Shown here in pieces: positions 21,078 to 33,290 of a stretch of 64,000 nucleotides of DNA. The first letter of the stretch is position 1; each line of letters opens with the position of its first letter. The notes under the pieces are model-generated. The model saw only the letters and a program-made list of their open reading frames with translations, had not been told where the DNA came from and ran no database searches. Both the position numbers and the translations under genes were made by a program. Source of the stretch: Cephalopachus bancanus (Eukaryota > Chordata > Mammalia > Primates > Tarsiidae); contig JAPVLO010000039.1 in the NCBI GenBank assembly GCA_027257055.1, positions 9,020,501 through 9,084,500 of the forward strand, read 5' to 3'.

Positions 21078-21985
21078 CTTGCTTCGGGAGCCGTAATGCA
21101 AGAATGCCTCCAGAATGCCTCCACTAAGAATGTGATCTTCCTTAGCCAGGCTCGGTGGCTCAGCATGTAATCCCTCGCCTTTGGGAGGCTGAGGTGAGTG
21201 GATTGCCTGAGCCCATAGGTTCGAGACCCGCCTGGGCAGCGCGACCTCATCTCTACAATAAATCAAAAAATCAGCCAGGCGTGGTAGCACATGCCTGTAA
21301 TTCCGGCTACTCGGAAGGCTGAGACGGAAGTATCGCTGGAGCCCAGCAGGCGAGACTGTGGTGGCCGGGAGCAGCCACTGCACTCCAGTCTGGGCCACCG
21401 AGTGAGACTCCAACTCAAAAAAATAAAAATAAAAAAGAATGTGATCTTGCTCAGCCCAGGCTTCCTCACAGCCCTATGAACCCTGTCCATTTGCAGCTGG
21501 GAGCACATGGCCTCTGGCTGCCGGGCACCCTCCTCTCCCACATCACAGAGGACAATGTCAACAATGTCCTCTGAGTGTGAAGATCCATTCTGCAGGACGC
21601 TGCCTCTACTGCTACTGCAGGATGGCCAGTGGCACCAAGTCTGTGTCATCTGGACATCTATCCAGCACAGATACTGGCTGTACATAGACCACAGACTAGT
21701 GACCACCAGTTCCCACTTCAGGGAGGGCTATGTGATCTTGCCCAGAGGGACCCTGGTTCTGGGACAGAACAAGACTGTGTGGGGATGGATTCAACAGATC
21801 CCAGGTCTTCATGGAGAGTGTGTCTGACTTGGCCATCTCGGTCCAGGTGCTGGTCCCCAAGGAAGTCACGAATCTTGCCACTGGGAAAGGGCTACACATA
21901 GGTGCCATCCTGACCCTAGCCAATGCCACATCAGTGACTGCTACCTGTAGAGGGCCAACTGCCCCGCGTGGAGTTCTATCCCTGA
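21078..21985 (+). pseudogene. PTX4: PTX4-like pseudogene, copy B (exon 3 only, Alu-interrupted)
   Basis: Pentraxin-domain exon of PTX4. The acceptor tgcttctag ends at 21,077. Recognisable parts: TKNVIFL before the Alu; LLQDGQWHQVCVIWTSIQH; REGYVILPRGTLVLGQNK; and LAISVQVLVPKEVTNLATGKG. A complete Alu (about 21,142-21,434) with 14-bp target repeats splits the first quarter. Frameshifts follow near 21,540 and 21,790, and a stop occurs near the end. Exons 1 and 2 were lost with the upstream deletion, so this copy cannot make a pentraxin even apart from the Alu. Confidence 0.8.
21140..21434 (+). mobile_element. Alu element, lineage-type, inside PTX4 copy B exon 3
   Basis: Flanked by AAGAATGTGATCTT at 21,126-21,139 and 21,435-21,448 (14-bp target-site duplication). 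It has the private-group text CTACAATAAATCAAAAAATC and the tail aaataaaaataaaa. Absent from copies A, C and D, so it is younger than the duplication. Confidence 0.9.
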
Positions 21986-21989
21986 GGTC

Positions 21990-22739
21990 ATGCCACATGG
22001 GAGCCATGGCCAATGAGAGGAATTCCCATGCCCTCCTGCTTGGCCACTCAACACATTCCACAGAGGCCCTGCCACCTGTCCAGGCTGTGCACACCTGAAC
22101 CCCAACAGAGGAATGGGTGTTCTGTCCTGAGGACATGGAGGGAGAGCAGGAAAGAGTGAGTGGAGAGAGAGAGAGCCAACAGGCCGGGTTCTTCTGCATT
22201 CTCACACTGTGCCCCTTCAAAGCTCCCGCCACCTCAGGGTTTCAGTGTGATGTGATTTCAACGTGGCCTCACCTGGAGGGACAGGAATGCTGGGCTCCGG
22301 CTGGCCTTTCCTCTGGGCATATGTGTTTGCAGCAATTGAAGGCTCCTTGCCTAAACATGAGTTCCCACAGCACTTCTTTGAAGTTGCGTGGATGGCATTT
22401 GATCTGTCACTACCTCCTCTCAAGGCGACTCAGCAAGTTTTCTCTGGGTGATCCTTGTTCCAGCATCTCTTGTGAAAGGGCCTGAGTCTGTTTCCTGGCT
22501 CTCAGAAAGATGACCCCCTTCCTCAGGAGCCCTGGGGGATCCCCGGCTTGTCTACTCTGTGGTCCCTTGGTGGGCAAGACCACAAAGGCGGGTCCCACAG
22601 AATAAACTGTGTGTCCCAAAGTAAACAGTCAGGTGGATGGTGATGCTCCGAGAATACCTTCGTTGCAGGGTAACTTGCACATGACAAAATTACCTGCTTT
22701 GAGTGTTGTTCAGAGATTTGTGGCAAATTTATTGACTTT
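21990..22739. other. 3' flank of PTX4 copy B
   Basis: Matches 10,230-10,999 of U1. No exon or repeat recognised. Confidence 0.45.
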
Positions 22740-23160
22740 TACAGTCATCACCACAATCTGGTTGTAGAACATTTCTGTCACCCCACCAACATATTGTGCC
22801 TATCAGCAATCACTCCTGTCCCCTCCACCCTCTCCACAGCACCTGGCCACCATTCATCTGTTTTCTGTCTCTACAGATTTACCTGTTCTGTTCTGGAACT
22901 TTCTATAAATGGAATCATACAGTTAGTGTCCATCTGTGTGTAGCTTTTTTCACTCTGTGTGATGTTTTCCAGTTCCACCCATGTGGTAGCATGGATCAGA
23001 GCTTCATTCTAAATCACGATCAAATTATATTCCACATTTTAGACACACCACATGCTTATCCTTCATCTGTTGATGGACATTTGGATTGTTTCCAATTCTT
23101 GGTTTTTATGAATAAAACTGCTATGAACATTCCTATACAACACTTTATATGGAGATTTTA
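22740..23160 (-). mobile_element. L1 3' end fragment, minus strand
   Basis: U2 copy of the 11,000-11,430 fragment, with 'tggaatcatacagttagtg' and 'atctgttgatggacatttgg'. Confidence 0.7.
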
Positions 23161-23194
23161 TATATATATATATACACATGTATACATATATATG

Positions 23195-23222
<28 letters not shown>
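23158..23222. repeat. (TA)n microsatellite
   Basis: Alternating TA with a few CA/GT interruptions, expanded relative to the U1 site (11,420-11,445). Confidence 0.9.
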
Positions 23223-23225
<3 letters not shown>

Positions 23226-23234
23226 GAGTAAAGG

Positions 23235-23345
23235 TAGAGTTTTGCTCTGTTGCACAAGCTGGTCGCCAACACCTAGACTAAAATAATCCTCCTGATTGAC
23301 CTCCCAAGTGTCTGGTATTACAGGCATGAGCCACCACACCTGGTC
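23235..23345 (-). mobile_element. Partial Alu arm, minus strand
   Basis: U2 counterpart of 11,484-11,585. Confidence 0.6.
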
Positions 23346-23814
23346 AGGACTTGTTCTTATGTCTCTTGGGTGGATATGTAGGAGTGGAATTACTAATCAT
23401 GGGGTGAATCAATGTCTGGATTTTCAGAAAATCTGCCAAACTGTTTTCCAAAATTCTGGAACATTTTACATTCCCATCAGCAGAATATGAAAAATGTCTC
23501 AACATCCTTGTCAACACTTGTAGTTGACTGTCTTTTAGACAACTTTGTTTTGGTAAAGACTCCCAAATCATGGCAGCTTAAAAGAAAGGCACTGACTATT
23601 AGAGCAGACTGTATTTACATTTCAGTGTCATGTAGATTGGCTTCTTAAAGTTAGAGATTCCCAAAGACAAATCCAGGAATGAGAAAGTCAACAGGGAAAC
23701 AGGAGCCCAGAGGTATGGGCGTAGGTGGGAGGCTGGAGAACCCAGAGCCTCAGAGCTCGGGAACAGACCTGGCTCTCAGAGTCACCAGCCTGGCCTACTC
23801 TTCCTGTTTTAGAA

Positions 23815-24095
23815 GTGACTAAGCAGGCTAGAGGAGCCCACATCCCAAAGCAGCAGGTCCACAGTGGCCAAGGCCTTTGCTCCCAGCACAGGTATGTTAA
23901 ACTCCTCCTAGGCCCAGGTCCATGTCTGGCCAACCCCACCCACAAGGAGGCAGCCGAGGGCACAGCCCTACCCAGCTGCCCCCGTGGGGAAGGCCCGCGA
24001 GTCTCTCAGCAGCGTCTCTGCCGTGCTGTTTGTGGACCCCAGAAACTCCAGGCCTCCAGTTCTAGGTCAGTCCAGCACAGCTCCCCAAGGTCAGA
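23815..24095 (+). other. Exon-like block, unidentified, U2 copy
   Basis: Counterpart of 12,550-12,890, ending 'tgtggaccccagaaactccagg..'. It is cut after 'gagaaggcatttta' by an Alu at 24,105. The frame is broken. Confidence 0.3.
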
Positions 24096-24104
24096 GAAGG
24101 CATT

Positions 24105-24402
24105 TTATTTATTTATTTATTTTTTTGAGTTGGAGTCTCGCTCTGTCGCCCAGACTGGAGTGCAGGGGCCGCTCCCGGCCACCGCAGCCTCGACCTGCCG
24201 GGCTCTGGCGATCCTTCCGCCTCAGCCTTCCGAGTAGCTGGATCTACAGGCGCGTGCTACCATGCCCGGCTAATAGTTTTTTGATTTATTGTAGAGAAGA
24301 GGTCTCGCTGCCCAGGCGGGTCTCGAACCTGCCGGCTCAGGCAATTCTCTCACCTCAGCCTCCCAGTCATGGGATTACAGGCTGAGCCACCGAGCCCGAC
24401 TC
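24105..24402 (-). mobile_element. Alu element, lineage-type, minus strand
   Basis: A-rich tail complement 'tttatttatttatttttttgagttgg' through 'gagccaccgagcccgac'. It is flanked by 'agaaggcatttta' and 'gggaaggcatttta', a target-site duplication. Absent from U1. Confidence 0.9.
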
Positions 24403-24857
24403 AGGGAAGGCATTTTAGAACCGAACACTTCTGAGGACGACCTGTGACAATCCCTGAGTCACTGGCTTCTGCTTCCCCGTGATGTGTCTGACTCTGGAGG
24501 ACCCTCCTCCCATGTCTCTTCCTCCCGTCTCCTCTGCTGTTTTCGAGACTTCCTCGCTCCGTCCCACTCTGCCTTTGAGGCGGGAGCACAGGATACCGCT
24601 CCCAGGAAAGGTTGCTAATTCCTGAGTAACGATGTGTAGAGGGACCGCTGGGTCCATAGCATAGCGTCTCACACAGGGCCCTGAGCAGGCAGGAGGTGAC
24701 CTGGGACAAGGCTTTGAGACAAGGGCTGTAGTCACTGCCCCGCCCCCCACCCCTGTACCCGTACTCATCATGGGAGCAGAAATGGGGCAGAAAAAGACCA
24801 CCCGGAGCCTTGATTCCCAGCCCATTTCCCACTTTCAGGTGCTTAAATGCAGTGGGG

Positions 24858-25150
24858 GACGCCAGGCTCGGTGGCTCAGCCTGTATTCCTGCGCTTTGGG
24901 AGGCCGAGGTGAGTGAATTGCCTGAGCCTGAGGGTTCGAGACCCGCCTGGGCAACTTGGTGAGACCTCATCTCTACAATAAATCAAAAAATTAGCTGGGC
25001 GTGGTAGCGGTCGCCTGTAGTTCCAGCTACTCGGAAGGCTGAGGCGGAAGGATCGCCGGAGCCCACCAGGTCGAGGCTGCGGGGGCCGGGAGCGGCCACT
25101 GCACTCCAGTCTGGGCAACAGAGTGAGACTCCGACTCAAAAAAAAAAATG
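24858..25150 (+). mobile_element. Alu element, lineage-type, plus strand
   Basis: Flanked by AATGCAGT..GGGGAC on both sides (about 24,846 and 25,148). Starts 'caggctcggtggctcagcctg'. Absent from U1. Confidence 0.9.
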
Positions 25151-25159
25151 CAGTAGGGG

Positions 25160-26414
25160 ACTAAGACGTTACACGGGTCACAGTGGCATTTGATTATTGT
25201 CTATAGATGTGACAGACGTGGTGTCCAGGACACCTGGTAGGGATGGAGAACTCCATGCAGGAGAACACTCGAGCAGAGACTGGAGTTGAGGCCTGGGTAA
25301 CAGAATCAGGGCAGTGTCGAGACAGTTTAAGAAGGCGGTGGGGATGGCAGGACTCGGAACCGGTCCAGATTTTGGAGCAGGGCACTCCGAGACCGTTCTT
25401 TTGGCGTTCACCATCTGCATTGGAATCAGCAACAAAGTCCCTCTGGCATTTTGAAGTGTGAACCACAGCCACCTCGAGTGCCACTGACTCCTGCCTTTCC
25501 GCTGAGTCTGTTCCATGCCTGACGAAAGAGGACAAAATGGTCCAGAGTGGCCCTCGTTCCCCCAGGGGCAGTCAGGCTCACGGGAGTCCCTCCCCACCCC
25601 CGCTTAGGCCATTTGTCTCCCAAAACAGCCACTTGCCAAGAAGAGGACAAGCTCAGACCCCTGGCCTCAGGGACAGGTTTGGGACTTGGCTCCCCCTCCT
25701 GGTACGAACCCTTCATCCCAGGCACTCTTCCTGGGGTCACACAAGAGGCCCTGCCTTACCTCACTCCAGCTCTCTGGCCACCTGGGTGTCTTTACCCATC
25801 CCCTCCCCATTCAGGAAGACCCAAGCCCATCAACAATGCACTGCCCTCTCACTGTGTCAGGGGCGTGGTCCTTCCTCTGACCCCTCGGCTGGGGGCTCCC
25901 TGTCTGCCCTGGGCAGTTGCCAGCAAGAGGTTTGAAATCAAACCAATCCGGGTTCAGCTCCTGCTGCCCCTTGTAAAAGCCTGGTTCACTTGTCAGTCGG
26001 ACACTCTCGTGTATAAAATAGGGGTCACAATGCCCATCACCATCCTTGAAAAGGACAAATCCAGGACGTACTAAGGAGAAAAACTCCTTTTCTGACAAGA
26101 TGTTGTTGGTGGCATTTTAGCAAAAGAGTTGCAGAGTGATCACAGGGACATTCACACCCAGCTGCATCTCCCTCCTCTTATTTCAGGTTTGGTTTGGGCT
26201 TGATTTTGTTGTTGGTGCTTTTTATTTTTTTTATTAAAAAAAATTTTTATTATAAAGATGAGGGGTACATGGTTAGGTATATAAACATTGATCATGCAGG
26301 TACCCTTGTTGATGAATCACACTGAGAGAGAGGTATCCGTCATCCTCTCAGCTTTAAAGGCTCTGAAGGACTTTTAAAATCTTTTGATCTGGAAAATTTC
26401 AAACCTAGAAAAAG
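25160..26414. other. Unit sequence, no feature recognised
   Basis: Matches U1 13,270-14,254. It contains long but unconserved open frames. No domain seen. Confidence 0.45.
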
Positions 26415-26630
26415 TGCATATGAATACGTTGCACATCTTATATTTTTATCCTACAGTCTTCAAGTCTTAAGGCTTTTTCCTTTTTCCAAAAAAGCTATTC
26501 TCACCAAATTGAATTTTAAACAGATTCTTGGGCTGGGGATTCAGACCCATCACCTCATTTGTGTTTAGCACCTGTCAAATGCCTGGTGGCTTTTCCAGAA
26601 GGGACACCTTCACGCTAAGCTCCCTGAGTA
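26415..26630 (-). repeat. Inverted-repeat arm E- of U2
   Basis: Counterpart of 14,255-14,478; its reverse complement matches 37,340-37,560. Confidence 0.65.
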
Positions 26631-26647
26631 GTTTAGCATTTTAACTT

Positions 26648-26709
26648 TTCCTTCCTTCCTCCCTCCCTTCCTTCCTTCCTTCTTTCTCTCTTTCCTTCTT
26701 TCTTTTTAT
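26648..26709. repeat. (CTTC)n simple repeat
   Basis: Runs of CTTCC/CTTT joined to the tail of the following Alu. Confidence 0.85.
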
Positions 26710-26711
26710 TT

Positions 26712-26998
26712 TTCATACAGGGCCTGCCTCTGTTGCCCAAGCTGGAATGCAATGGTGCCATCACAGCTCACTGCAGCCTCAAATTCCTGAGCTCAGGCAG
26801 TCCTCCACCTCAGCCTCCTGAGTAGCTGGGACTACAGATGCATGCCACCACATCTGGCTTATTTTAAAATTTGTTGTGGAGATGGGATCTCATTATGCTG
26901 CCAGCCTCATATTATACTCCAGGGCTCAAACAATCCCCCCCATCTCAGCCTCCCAAAGTGCGACAGTTACAAATGTGAGCCACCATGCTTGGCTTCCA
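26712..26998 (-). mobile_element. Alu element, older type, minus strand
   Basis: Counterpart of 14,545-14,845. Confidence 0.85.
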
Positions 26999-26999
26999 T

Positions 27000-28191
27000 T
27001 TTGACTTTTCGAATAAAGGCATCATGGGAGGATCCCTAGATGATGAGACTTTTCTCTGCCTTGCCCAGTGCTGTCTGGACTCATGTATCAGCCACTTGTT
27101 TCAAGTAATTCATCTGCACTTCTCAGGCCATGATTCCTCATCTTCGTCTGGACTTGGCAGCCCTGCTGATGCTGAGTGTGCAAGGTCTTCCTGATTTGAC
27201 TGCTGCAACTTTTTAGTGAAACCAACACAGAAGCCATGAAGCAAAAACACTGTCAGCAGACTTGACACTCATGTGAGTTTCCATCATAATCTGTCATTTT
27301 TTTGAGTACAGAGCACTTTGTCATGGTGAGATCTATACCACGGAAATTGGTCACTCAGTTTTTGCCCTGAACATCCTCAGTAGTAATGACACATGTGAAC
27401 CGCAAAATTGGGGCTCAACCCAGTAGACCAAGATAGTTCTTGACCTCATGCAGGAAAGAATTCAAGCATGAGCCTTAAGTAGAAAGTGAAACCAGTTTAC
27501 TGAAATGACAGTGAGCAGGTTACCCCACAGGCAGGGGAGCCTGGATGCCCGGTTCACTCTGTTGATGGCCATCTCTTGATTCTATGATAAGCACGAGATT
27601 CATGGGATTTTGGGGAAAGGGGTGGGGAGTTCCCAGAATTGAGAGCTCACCCCCCTTTAAACCAGATAGGGTAACTCCTGAGAGTTAAATGCTCAAGGGC
27701 TGGTGGGAGTGTCTTTTCCATGCTAATGTAGTATAATTTGCATATAATGAGCAAAAAAGACACACAGAGGTCACTTTGAATACCATCTTGGTCCTGGCTG
27801 GTTTCTGCTGGCTTAGGCTGGTCTTCTCGCCCTATCTTGCCATTTCAGGAACTTTGCTCTGGGTCTTGGAACTTCTGTCTTTGGAAACTTAGTCCTGCTG
27901 GATCCCCATCTCAGTAATTAGCTTGGATTTTCTAATGATATGAAACTCACTATTGCTTGTCCCTATTGCCACAACCCTGAAAGAGCAATAGAGATGAAGG
28001 ACCTTGCACATCCTCCCATTCCTGAAAGACAGAAGAGGAGGGTGTTTCCTCAGATATTCTCCACATTCCTGTCCTGAGCCATTTTAGGGTGTCCCCAACT
28101 CCCCTGTGGACTGTGTTGATTTCATTGATAGAAAGGAATCCATATTCACATCTCTGTATTATTATAAGTTACAGATTAAGAGAGTCATGGT
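27000..28191. other. Unit segment between E arms, U2 copy
   Basis: Matches U1 14,850-16,020. No gene recognised; a possible old LTR terminus lies near 27,390. Confidence 0.4.
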
Positions 28192-28490
28192 CAGCCGGGC
28201 TCAGTGGCTCAGCCTGTAATCCCGCACCTTTGGGAGGCTGAGGTGAGTGGAATGCTTGAGCCTACGGGTTCGAGACCCACCTGGGCAGCGAGACCTCATC
28301 TCTACAATAAATCAAAAAATCAGCCGGACGTGGTAGCGCATGCCTGTAATTACGGCTACTTGGAAGGCTGAGGCGGAAGGATCCCCGGAGCCCAGCAGGT
28401 CGAGGCTGCGGTGGCCGGGAACCGCCACTGCACTCCAGTCTGGGTGACAGAGTAAGACTCCAACACACACACAAAAAATAAATAAAAATT
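28192..28490 (+). mobile_element. Alu element, lineage-type, plus strand
   Basis: Flanked by AGAGAGTCATGGTC (near 28,178 and 28,498). Starts 'agccgggctcagtggctcagcc'. Absent from U1. Confidence 0.9.
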
Positions 28491-28951
28491 TTAAAAAGAG
28501 AGTCATGGTCCCCGTGTAAGCATAGGTTTGTACACCCTTTGGTCTTGTCGTAACTACTGATTAGTGATATATTATACTGAGCAATGTTTCACTTAGTAAT
28601 AGGCTCTGGTAACTCCCTTGCTCAGTAGTAAGATCCATTAACTCCTCTGCCTGGGTTTACGGATAAGTGGAATGTGTGATACTCCTCGTAACTGATACCA
28701 AGGAAACCTAACTCTTAGATGGAAATATCAGCAGAATGCAGTTGTACCTGGAATTCTGTACCATGCTCTGTTGGTCATGTTGCTTTGATGTTCATCTACA
28801 GCAACCCCTGAACCTGGGCTTATCTACAAGAGCGGTGAGACCTAAGGGCCAGCAGACTTGTGCAAGAAGTGCCAGACTCGGACACCCTGAATGCTGAATT
28901 CAGAAATAAACCCTGTCCTCCCCATTCTCTGCCTCTCAACTTCTCATCCAC

Positions 28952-29443
28952 TCTGGGAAATTAGATGATTTATTTTCAGAATGAAGCTTGGCTTATCTTG
29001 AGCTCCCAAGAGGATATTTAAATGCTTTGTGCTCCTCTTTTTCTGATTCACTTCTGGCTTCTTTGTGCTTTCTTTTGGTGGACTTTTTACTTTGGCTTAA
29101 ATTCTTGGCAAGATCCAATCAGAATAGTAATCCCATAAGCCAATCATCAAATAGGACATGTAAATGAGATGATTCTGTAAAACCAATCAACATGTGTCAT
29201 GTAGGTGTACTGACAAATGTGTAACTCCTGCAAGTACCCAACCGATGGGGAACCAGGAGAGGGACTTGCATTCTAGGGTATAAATATGCTGGCTGTAACT
29301 GCCCCAGTGTGCCTACTCACCTGAGAGATACCTGTTCTTGCAAGAACAATACTAAAAGATCTGCTTCACTCCATCAATATCTGAGTCTCTGGGTTGTTCC
29401 TTAATGCAAAATTGAGGAAGGGCATTTCTGTCTCCAAAAATCA
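28952..29443 (+). repeat. Provirus 5' LTR
   Basis: Matches 36,630-37,128. Its first dinucleotide is TC rather than TG, apparently a point change. It ends CA directly before the primer site. TATAAATA lies at 29,279-29,286. Confidence 0.85.
29279..29286 (+). promoter_or_regulatory. TATA box of the 5' LTR
   Basis: TATAAATA about 165 bases before the LTR end. The 3' LTR reads CATAAATA at the same place. Confidence 0.6.
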
Positions 29444-29461
29444 TGGGGGCTCATCTGGGAT
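29444..29461 (+). promoter_or_regulatory. Retroviral primer binding site (tRNA-Pro type)
   Basis: TGGGGGCTCATCTGGGAT, immediately after the LTR CA. The tRNA-Pro primer site of gammaretroviruses differs at two positions. Confidence 0.75.
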
Positions 29462-30140
29462 ACCTGTGCTTGTGAGACCAGATCCCCACTGGAGAGGTAG
29501 ATGTGTCCCACTCGATTTCAGGTGGCTCGCGCTGGTTGGGTGTCCCTGGCTCCTACAGTTCTGCAGATAGACCTGAGACCATTACTCGAGACTCAGCAGA
29601 GGGGAAACAGAGAAAAGGCTGACAACACTGTGGTGACCCAGCAACCTCGTGCACAAACCAAGGTAGGAAAAGTGGACTTTAAGTACTGCCTTGGTCATCA
29701 GAGAAATTCTTGGAGGCTGAGTGTGTGTGGATGAGACACACCTTGAGATATGAAGTGAGTGCAGAGTCCTGATCTGTGGTTTCATTGTCCCACAAGGGAA
29801 ACAGCTGGAGAGGATGAAGTGAATCCTAACGTTTGCAAGAAACTTCCAGTGGGGGTGGGGAAGGTGGGTGTTGAGTACCTTAGGATGAATTCAGAGTCAT
29901 AACATTTGCAAAAAACCTCCAGCCTGGGAGTGTTGAGCACCTTGGGAGGAGCTCTGAGACTACATAGCTCACCTGGTAACCAAGAATGGGTAATAAACAA
30001 TCTAGGCCTAGGAAGGGAGGTCAAGAAGACTACTTAAAATTCCCCCAGATAGTCTGTCGGGGCGAATGCTAGAGAATTGGAAAAATGATTCCAAACTAAA
30101 GGAAAGAGAAAGAAGAAAATGATAGAATTTTGCTGCTTTG
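29462..30140 (+). other. Provirus leader region
   Basis: Untranslated leader between the primer site and gag. It contains a local imperfect repeat: text of the 'gaatcctaacgtttgcaagaaacttccag' type near 29,820 recurs near 29,890. Confidence 0.5.
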
Positions 30141-30149
30141 AATGGACTA

Positions 30150-31475
30150 AGGAACCAAAACAAACAGTGTTTTGGCCAAAATTTGGCTCTGATGAGTATT
30201 GACTTTGTCAGACTTTAGGAATCTATGCAAGCAATAAACCTTCTGTTTTATCTGAAGAAAGGGACTCTCTCCTTTGTTGGCTTCCAGGAACCCTTCCCAT
30301 GTTTCCCCTTTGAACAGGAAGTGAAGAAGAGAAAACATTTGAGCCTCTAGAGGAGAAAGAGAAACCTTGGGACCCACTCCCCTCTATCCCCTTCCCTTAT
30401 AACCCCTAAGAAGACCAGGGATATAGGGAGGCAGCTGGGGATACCGACCCATCAGAAACCCAGGAATTAAGATCCCCAAGTCCTAAATCCATATATCCTA
30501 ATTTGAAAAGGGAATTGGAACAATGCAAAAGAGACATTGAAAAACTCCCCTTTCCCCCTGGAGGTCCTGATGAAAATTCAAAATTGTTCCCACTAAGGGA
30601 GGTTCCATTGGGGCAGGGAGAAATTGACTTTGTTAATGCCCTCTTACTAGCACTGAAGTAAGAAATTTCAAAAAGGAAATGAAACCATTATTAGATGATC
30701 CTTTAGGATTAGCCAACCAGGTTGATCAGTTTCTTGGACCTAATATATATACCTGGATGGAACTAATGTCTATTATGGCATCCTATTTACTGGTGAAGAA
30801 AGGGGAATGATTTGAGGGCTGCCATGTCCATCCGGGAGCGGGAACATCCCCTGGCCCCTGGAGTACAACCAGCCAAACAGAACTATCCAAACACAGACCC
30901 AGATGTGATAATAACCCAGGAGATAGGTTTCGAATGCAAGATTTAAGGGAACTAGTAATTAAAGGGATCAGAGAGTCAGCCCCAAGGTCCCAAAATGTCT
31001 CAAAGGCTTTTGAGATCCAGCAAGAGAAGGTGGAAACTCCAACGGCCTTTTACAAGAGCTTAGAGAGCAAATGAGGACATATTCTGGATTAGCTCCAGAA
31101 GGTCTTGTAGGACAGGGCCTTCTAAAAGTTAATTTTGTTACCAAAAGTTGGCCAGACCTTGCAAGAAAATTACAAGAGCTGGAGGGATGGAAATGAAGGA
31201 CCTATTGAAGAGCTGTTGAGGGAAGCACAAAAGGTGTTTGTTGAAAGAGATGAAGAAAAGCAAAAGCTAAAGGCTAGCATCACAGTAAGCACCGTAGAGG
31301 ATGTAGTCGGGAAGAGAAATGGGAGATCTTCTTGGGCAAAGCCTGGACATCAGAAGGGACAGGCTAGAGGAAGGTCTGACACGAAGGGAACTGTGATGAA
31401 AAATTTTAATCACAAGGGAGCTGAATGTTATCATTGTAAGAAACCAGAACATTTCAAAAGAGATGTTCTGAATTG
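30150..31475 (+). pseudogene. Degraded retroviral gag
   Basis: Encodes the structural core polyprotein of the provirus, now broken into short frames. The best-preserved part is the last 113 codons (31,135-31,476), ending in a nucleocapsid zinc knuckle at 31,426-31,468 of pattern C-x2-C-x4-H-x4-V, so the fourth metal ligand (normally Cys) is Val. A basic stretch precedes it. A stop follows directly, where the gag-pol boundary is expected. Confidence 0.65.
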
Positions 31476-31489
31476 AAAAAGGAGGAAGA

Positions 31490-31910
31490 GATAGCCTCCC
31501 TATGGCATTGGATGCAGAATAGGAAGGCCAGGGGTTCCTCTTTATCGGACCCCACCAGAAACCCTTGGTAAATCTGAAGGTGGGCCTAATAAGGAGGACA
31601 CTGTCTTCCTCATCAGTACTGGGGCAGCATGCTCCTCCTTCATCTTTAGACCCCCAAATGTTCAATTTTTGCTGGAGAAGCCTCAGGTTTCCAGAATAAA
31701 AGGAGAAGGACTTTTGGTACCTATATTTGAACCCATGGTTTAAAAACTGAAACTGAGACGCTGACAGGGTCATTTTTATTTGTCCCAGAAGCAGAAATAA
31801 ATCTCCTAGGTAGAGACCTAATTGTTGGGCCTCAATGTAGGGCCAAAACAAGGCCAACTCAAGGTCCGAATGGCATATCTCACAGAGGAAGAGGAACAAA
31901 GAGTTAACAC
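31490..31910 (+). pseudogene. Degraded retroviral protease
   Basis: Around 31,606-31,635 the frame reads FLISTGAACS, where aspartic proteases have D-T-G-A; the catalytic Asp is replaced by Ser. Downstream 'aatctcctaggtagagac' fits the end of the protease domain. No full frame remains. Confidence 0.6.
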
Positions 31911-31916
31911 TAGAAT

Positions 31917-33290
31917 GTGGGTAAAAGAAGGGAGTGGGGGGGGCTACAGATTCCTTACATTCAAGTTTCTTTAAAACAGCCGAATGAAATTGTCTGTAGA
32001 AAACAATATCCTATTCCTACGGAAGGGAAAAAGGAACTTCAACTGGTAATAAAAAGTCTCCTTAGGGATGGGCTTTTGGAGCCATGCATGTCACCATACT
32101 TCCATACTCCAATACTTACAGTTGATAAGCCCAATGGCTCCTACTTGCTAGTGCAAGACTTACGGGCCATAAACCAAAAAGTTCACACTCAACATCCTAT
32201 GGTTTCAAACCCCTATACCCTCCTTAGTAAAATTTCCCAGAAACATGAATGGTTTAGTGCAGTGGACCTCAAGGATGCTTTCTGGACCTCTTTGTCTTTG
32301 AATGGGAAAATCCCACAAACGGAAGAATATAACAGTATCATTGAACTGTGTTACCCTAAGGTTTTACTGAATCTCCTAATTTATTTGGCCAGAGTCTAGA
32401 AACTATATTAGAGGAGTTTCTACCTTTGCCTGACACTAACCTTTTGCAATATGTAGATGATCTCCTAATCTCAAGAATAGATAAAGTCCAGGTCTCTGAA
32501 GCAACTTCAACTTACTTAATTTCTCAGGACAGCAAGGACTAAGAGTTTCTAAAAGTAAGCTACAATTTATGGAACGAGAAGTTAAATATTTTGGGCATTT
32601 AATCAGTGCAAGCAAATGGAGAATTAGCCCTGAAAGAATAACTGGAATTAGTTAACTATCCTAGGCCTAAACAAAGAGGGAACTTACAAAATTCCTAGGC
32701 CTAATAGGTTACTGCAGGCTGTGGATTGATTTATACGCAGCCAACACTAAGAAATTATATTCAAAACCGTTGGAGTATGCACCAGACTCCCTGCAACGGA
32801 CTGAGGAGAAAATACAGAATTTAGAAAATTTGAAACAGGCCCGAATTGCCACCCCTGTCCTCGCTTTCCCCTTTTTATTTTCACCTGTTTGTAGCAACTG
32901 ATCGAGGAACAGCCATTGGCGTACTTACCCAGGATTGGGGTGGGAAAAAGCAACCAGTAGTTTTATATCTAAACTATTAGATCCTGTGCCCAGGGACTGG
33001 CCAGAAGGTGTCCAGGCCATTGCAGCTACTGCCTTGCTAGATGAAGAAAATCGGAAGTTAACCTTTGGAGGAACCCTTTTGGTTAGTAACCCTTATCAAG
33101 TCCAAGCCATCCTGAATTAAAAGACCAACCGTTGGTTAACTGACTCTAGAATTCTAAAATATGAGGCAATACTGTTAGAAAGGGATGACTTAATATTAAC
33201 CACAGACTCTTACATGAATTTAGCCAGTTTCCCAAAAGCTGAGGAAAAGGGGGATCAAAGGACACTGGATCTTAATTGCCTAGACAGTAT
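31917..33290 (+). pseudogene. Degraded reverse transcriptase
   Basis: Polymerase of the provirus. The 160-codon open part (31,917-32,399) holds the fingers/palm start, with LLRDGLLEPC, DLRAINQKV and FSAVDLKDAF (first catalytic Asp). After a stop the catalytic YVDD box is at 32,450-32,461, followed by LIS and the thumb/connection ('gttaaatattttgggcattt'). Stops at 32,398 and several shifts after 32,500 disable it. Confidence 0.8.

Noticed and set aside
25547..26074. 175-codon open frame in U2
   Set aside because: Not open in U1, U3 or U4 and without domain; the proline-rich text is due to GC-rich composition.
31267..31899. 210-codon open frame, minus strand
   Set aside because: It is antisense to the degraded gag/protease part of the provirus; no start context or known antisense gene in this virus type.
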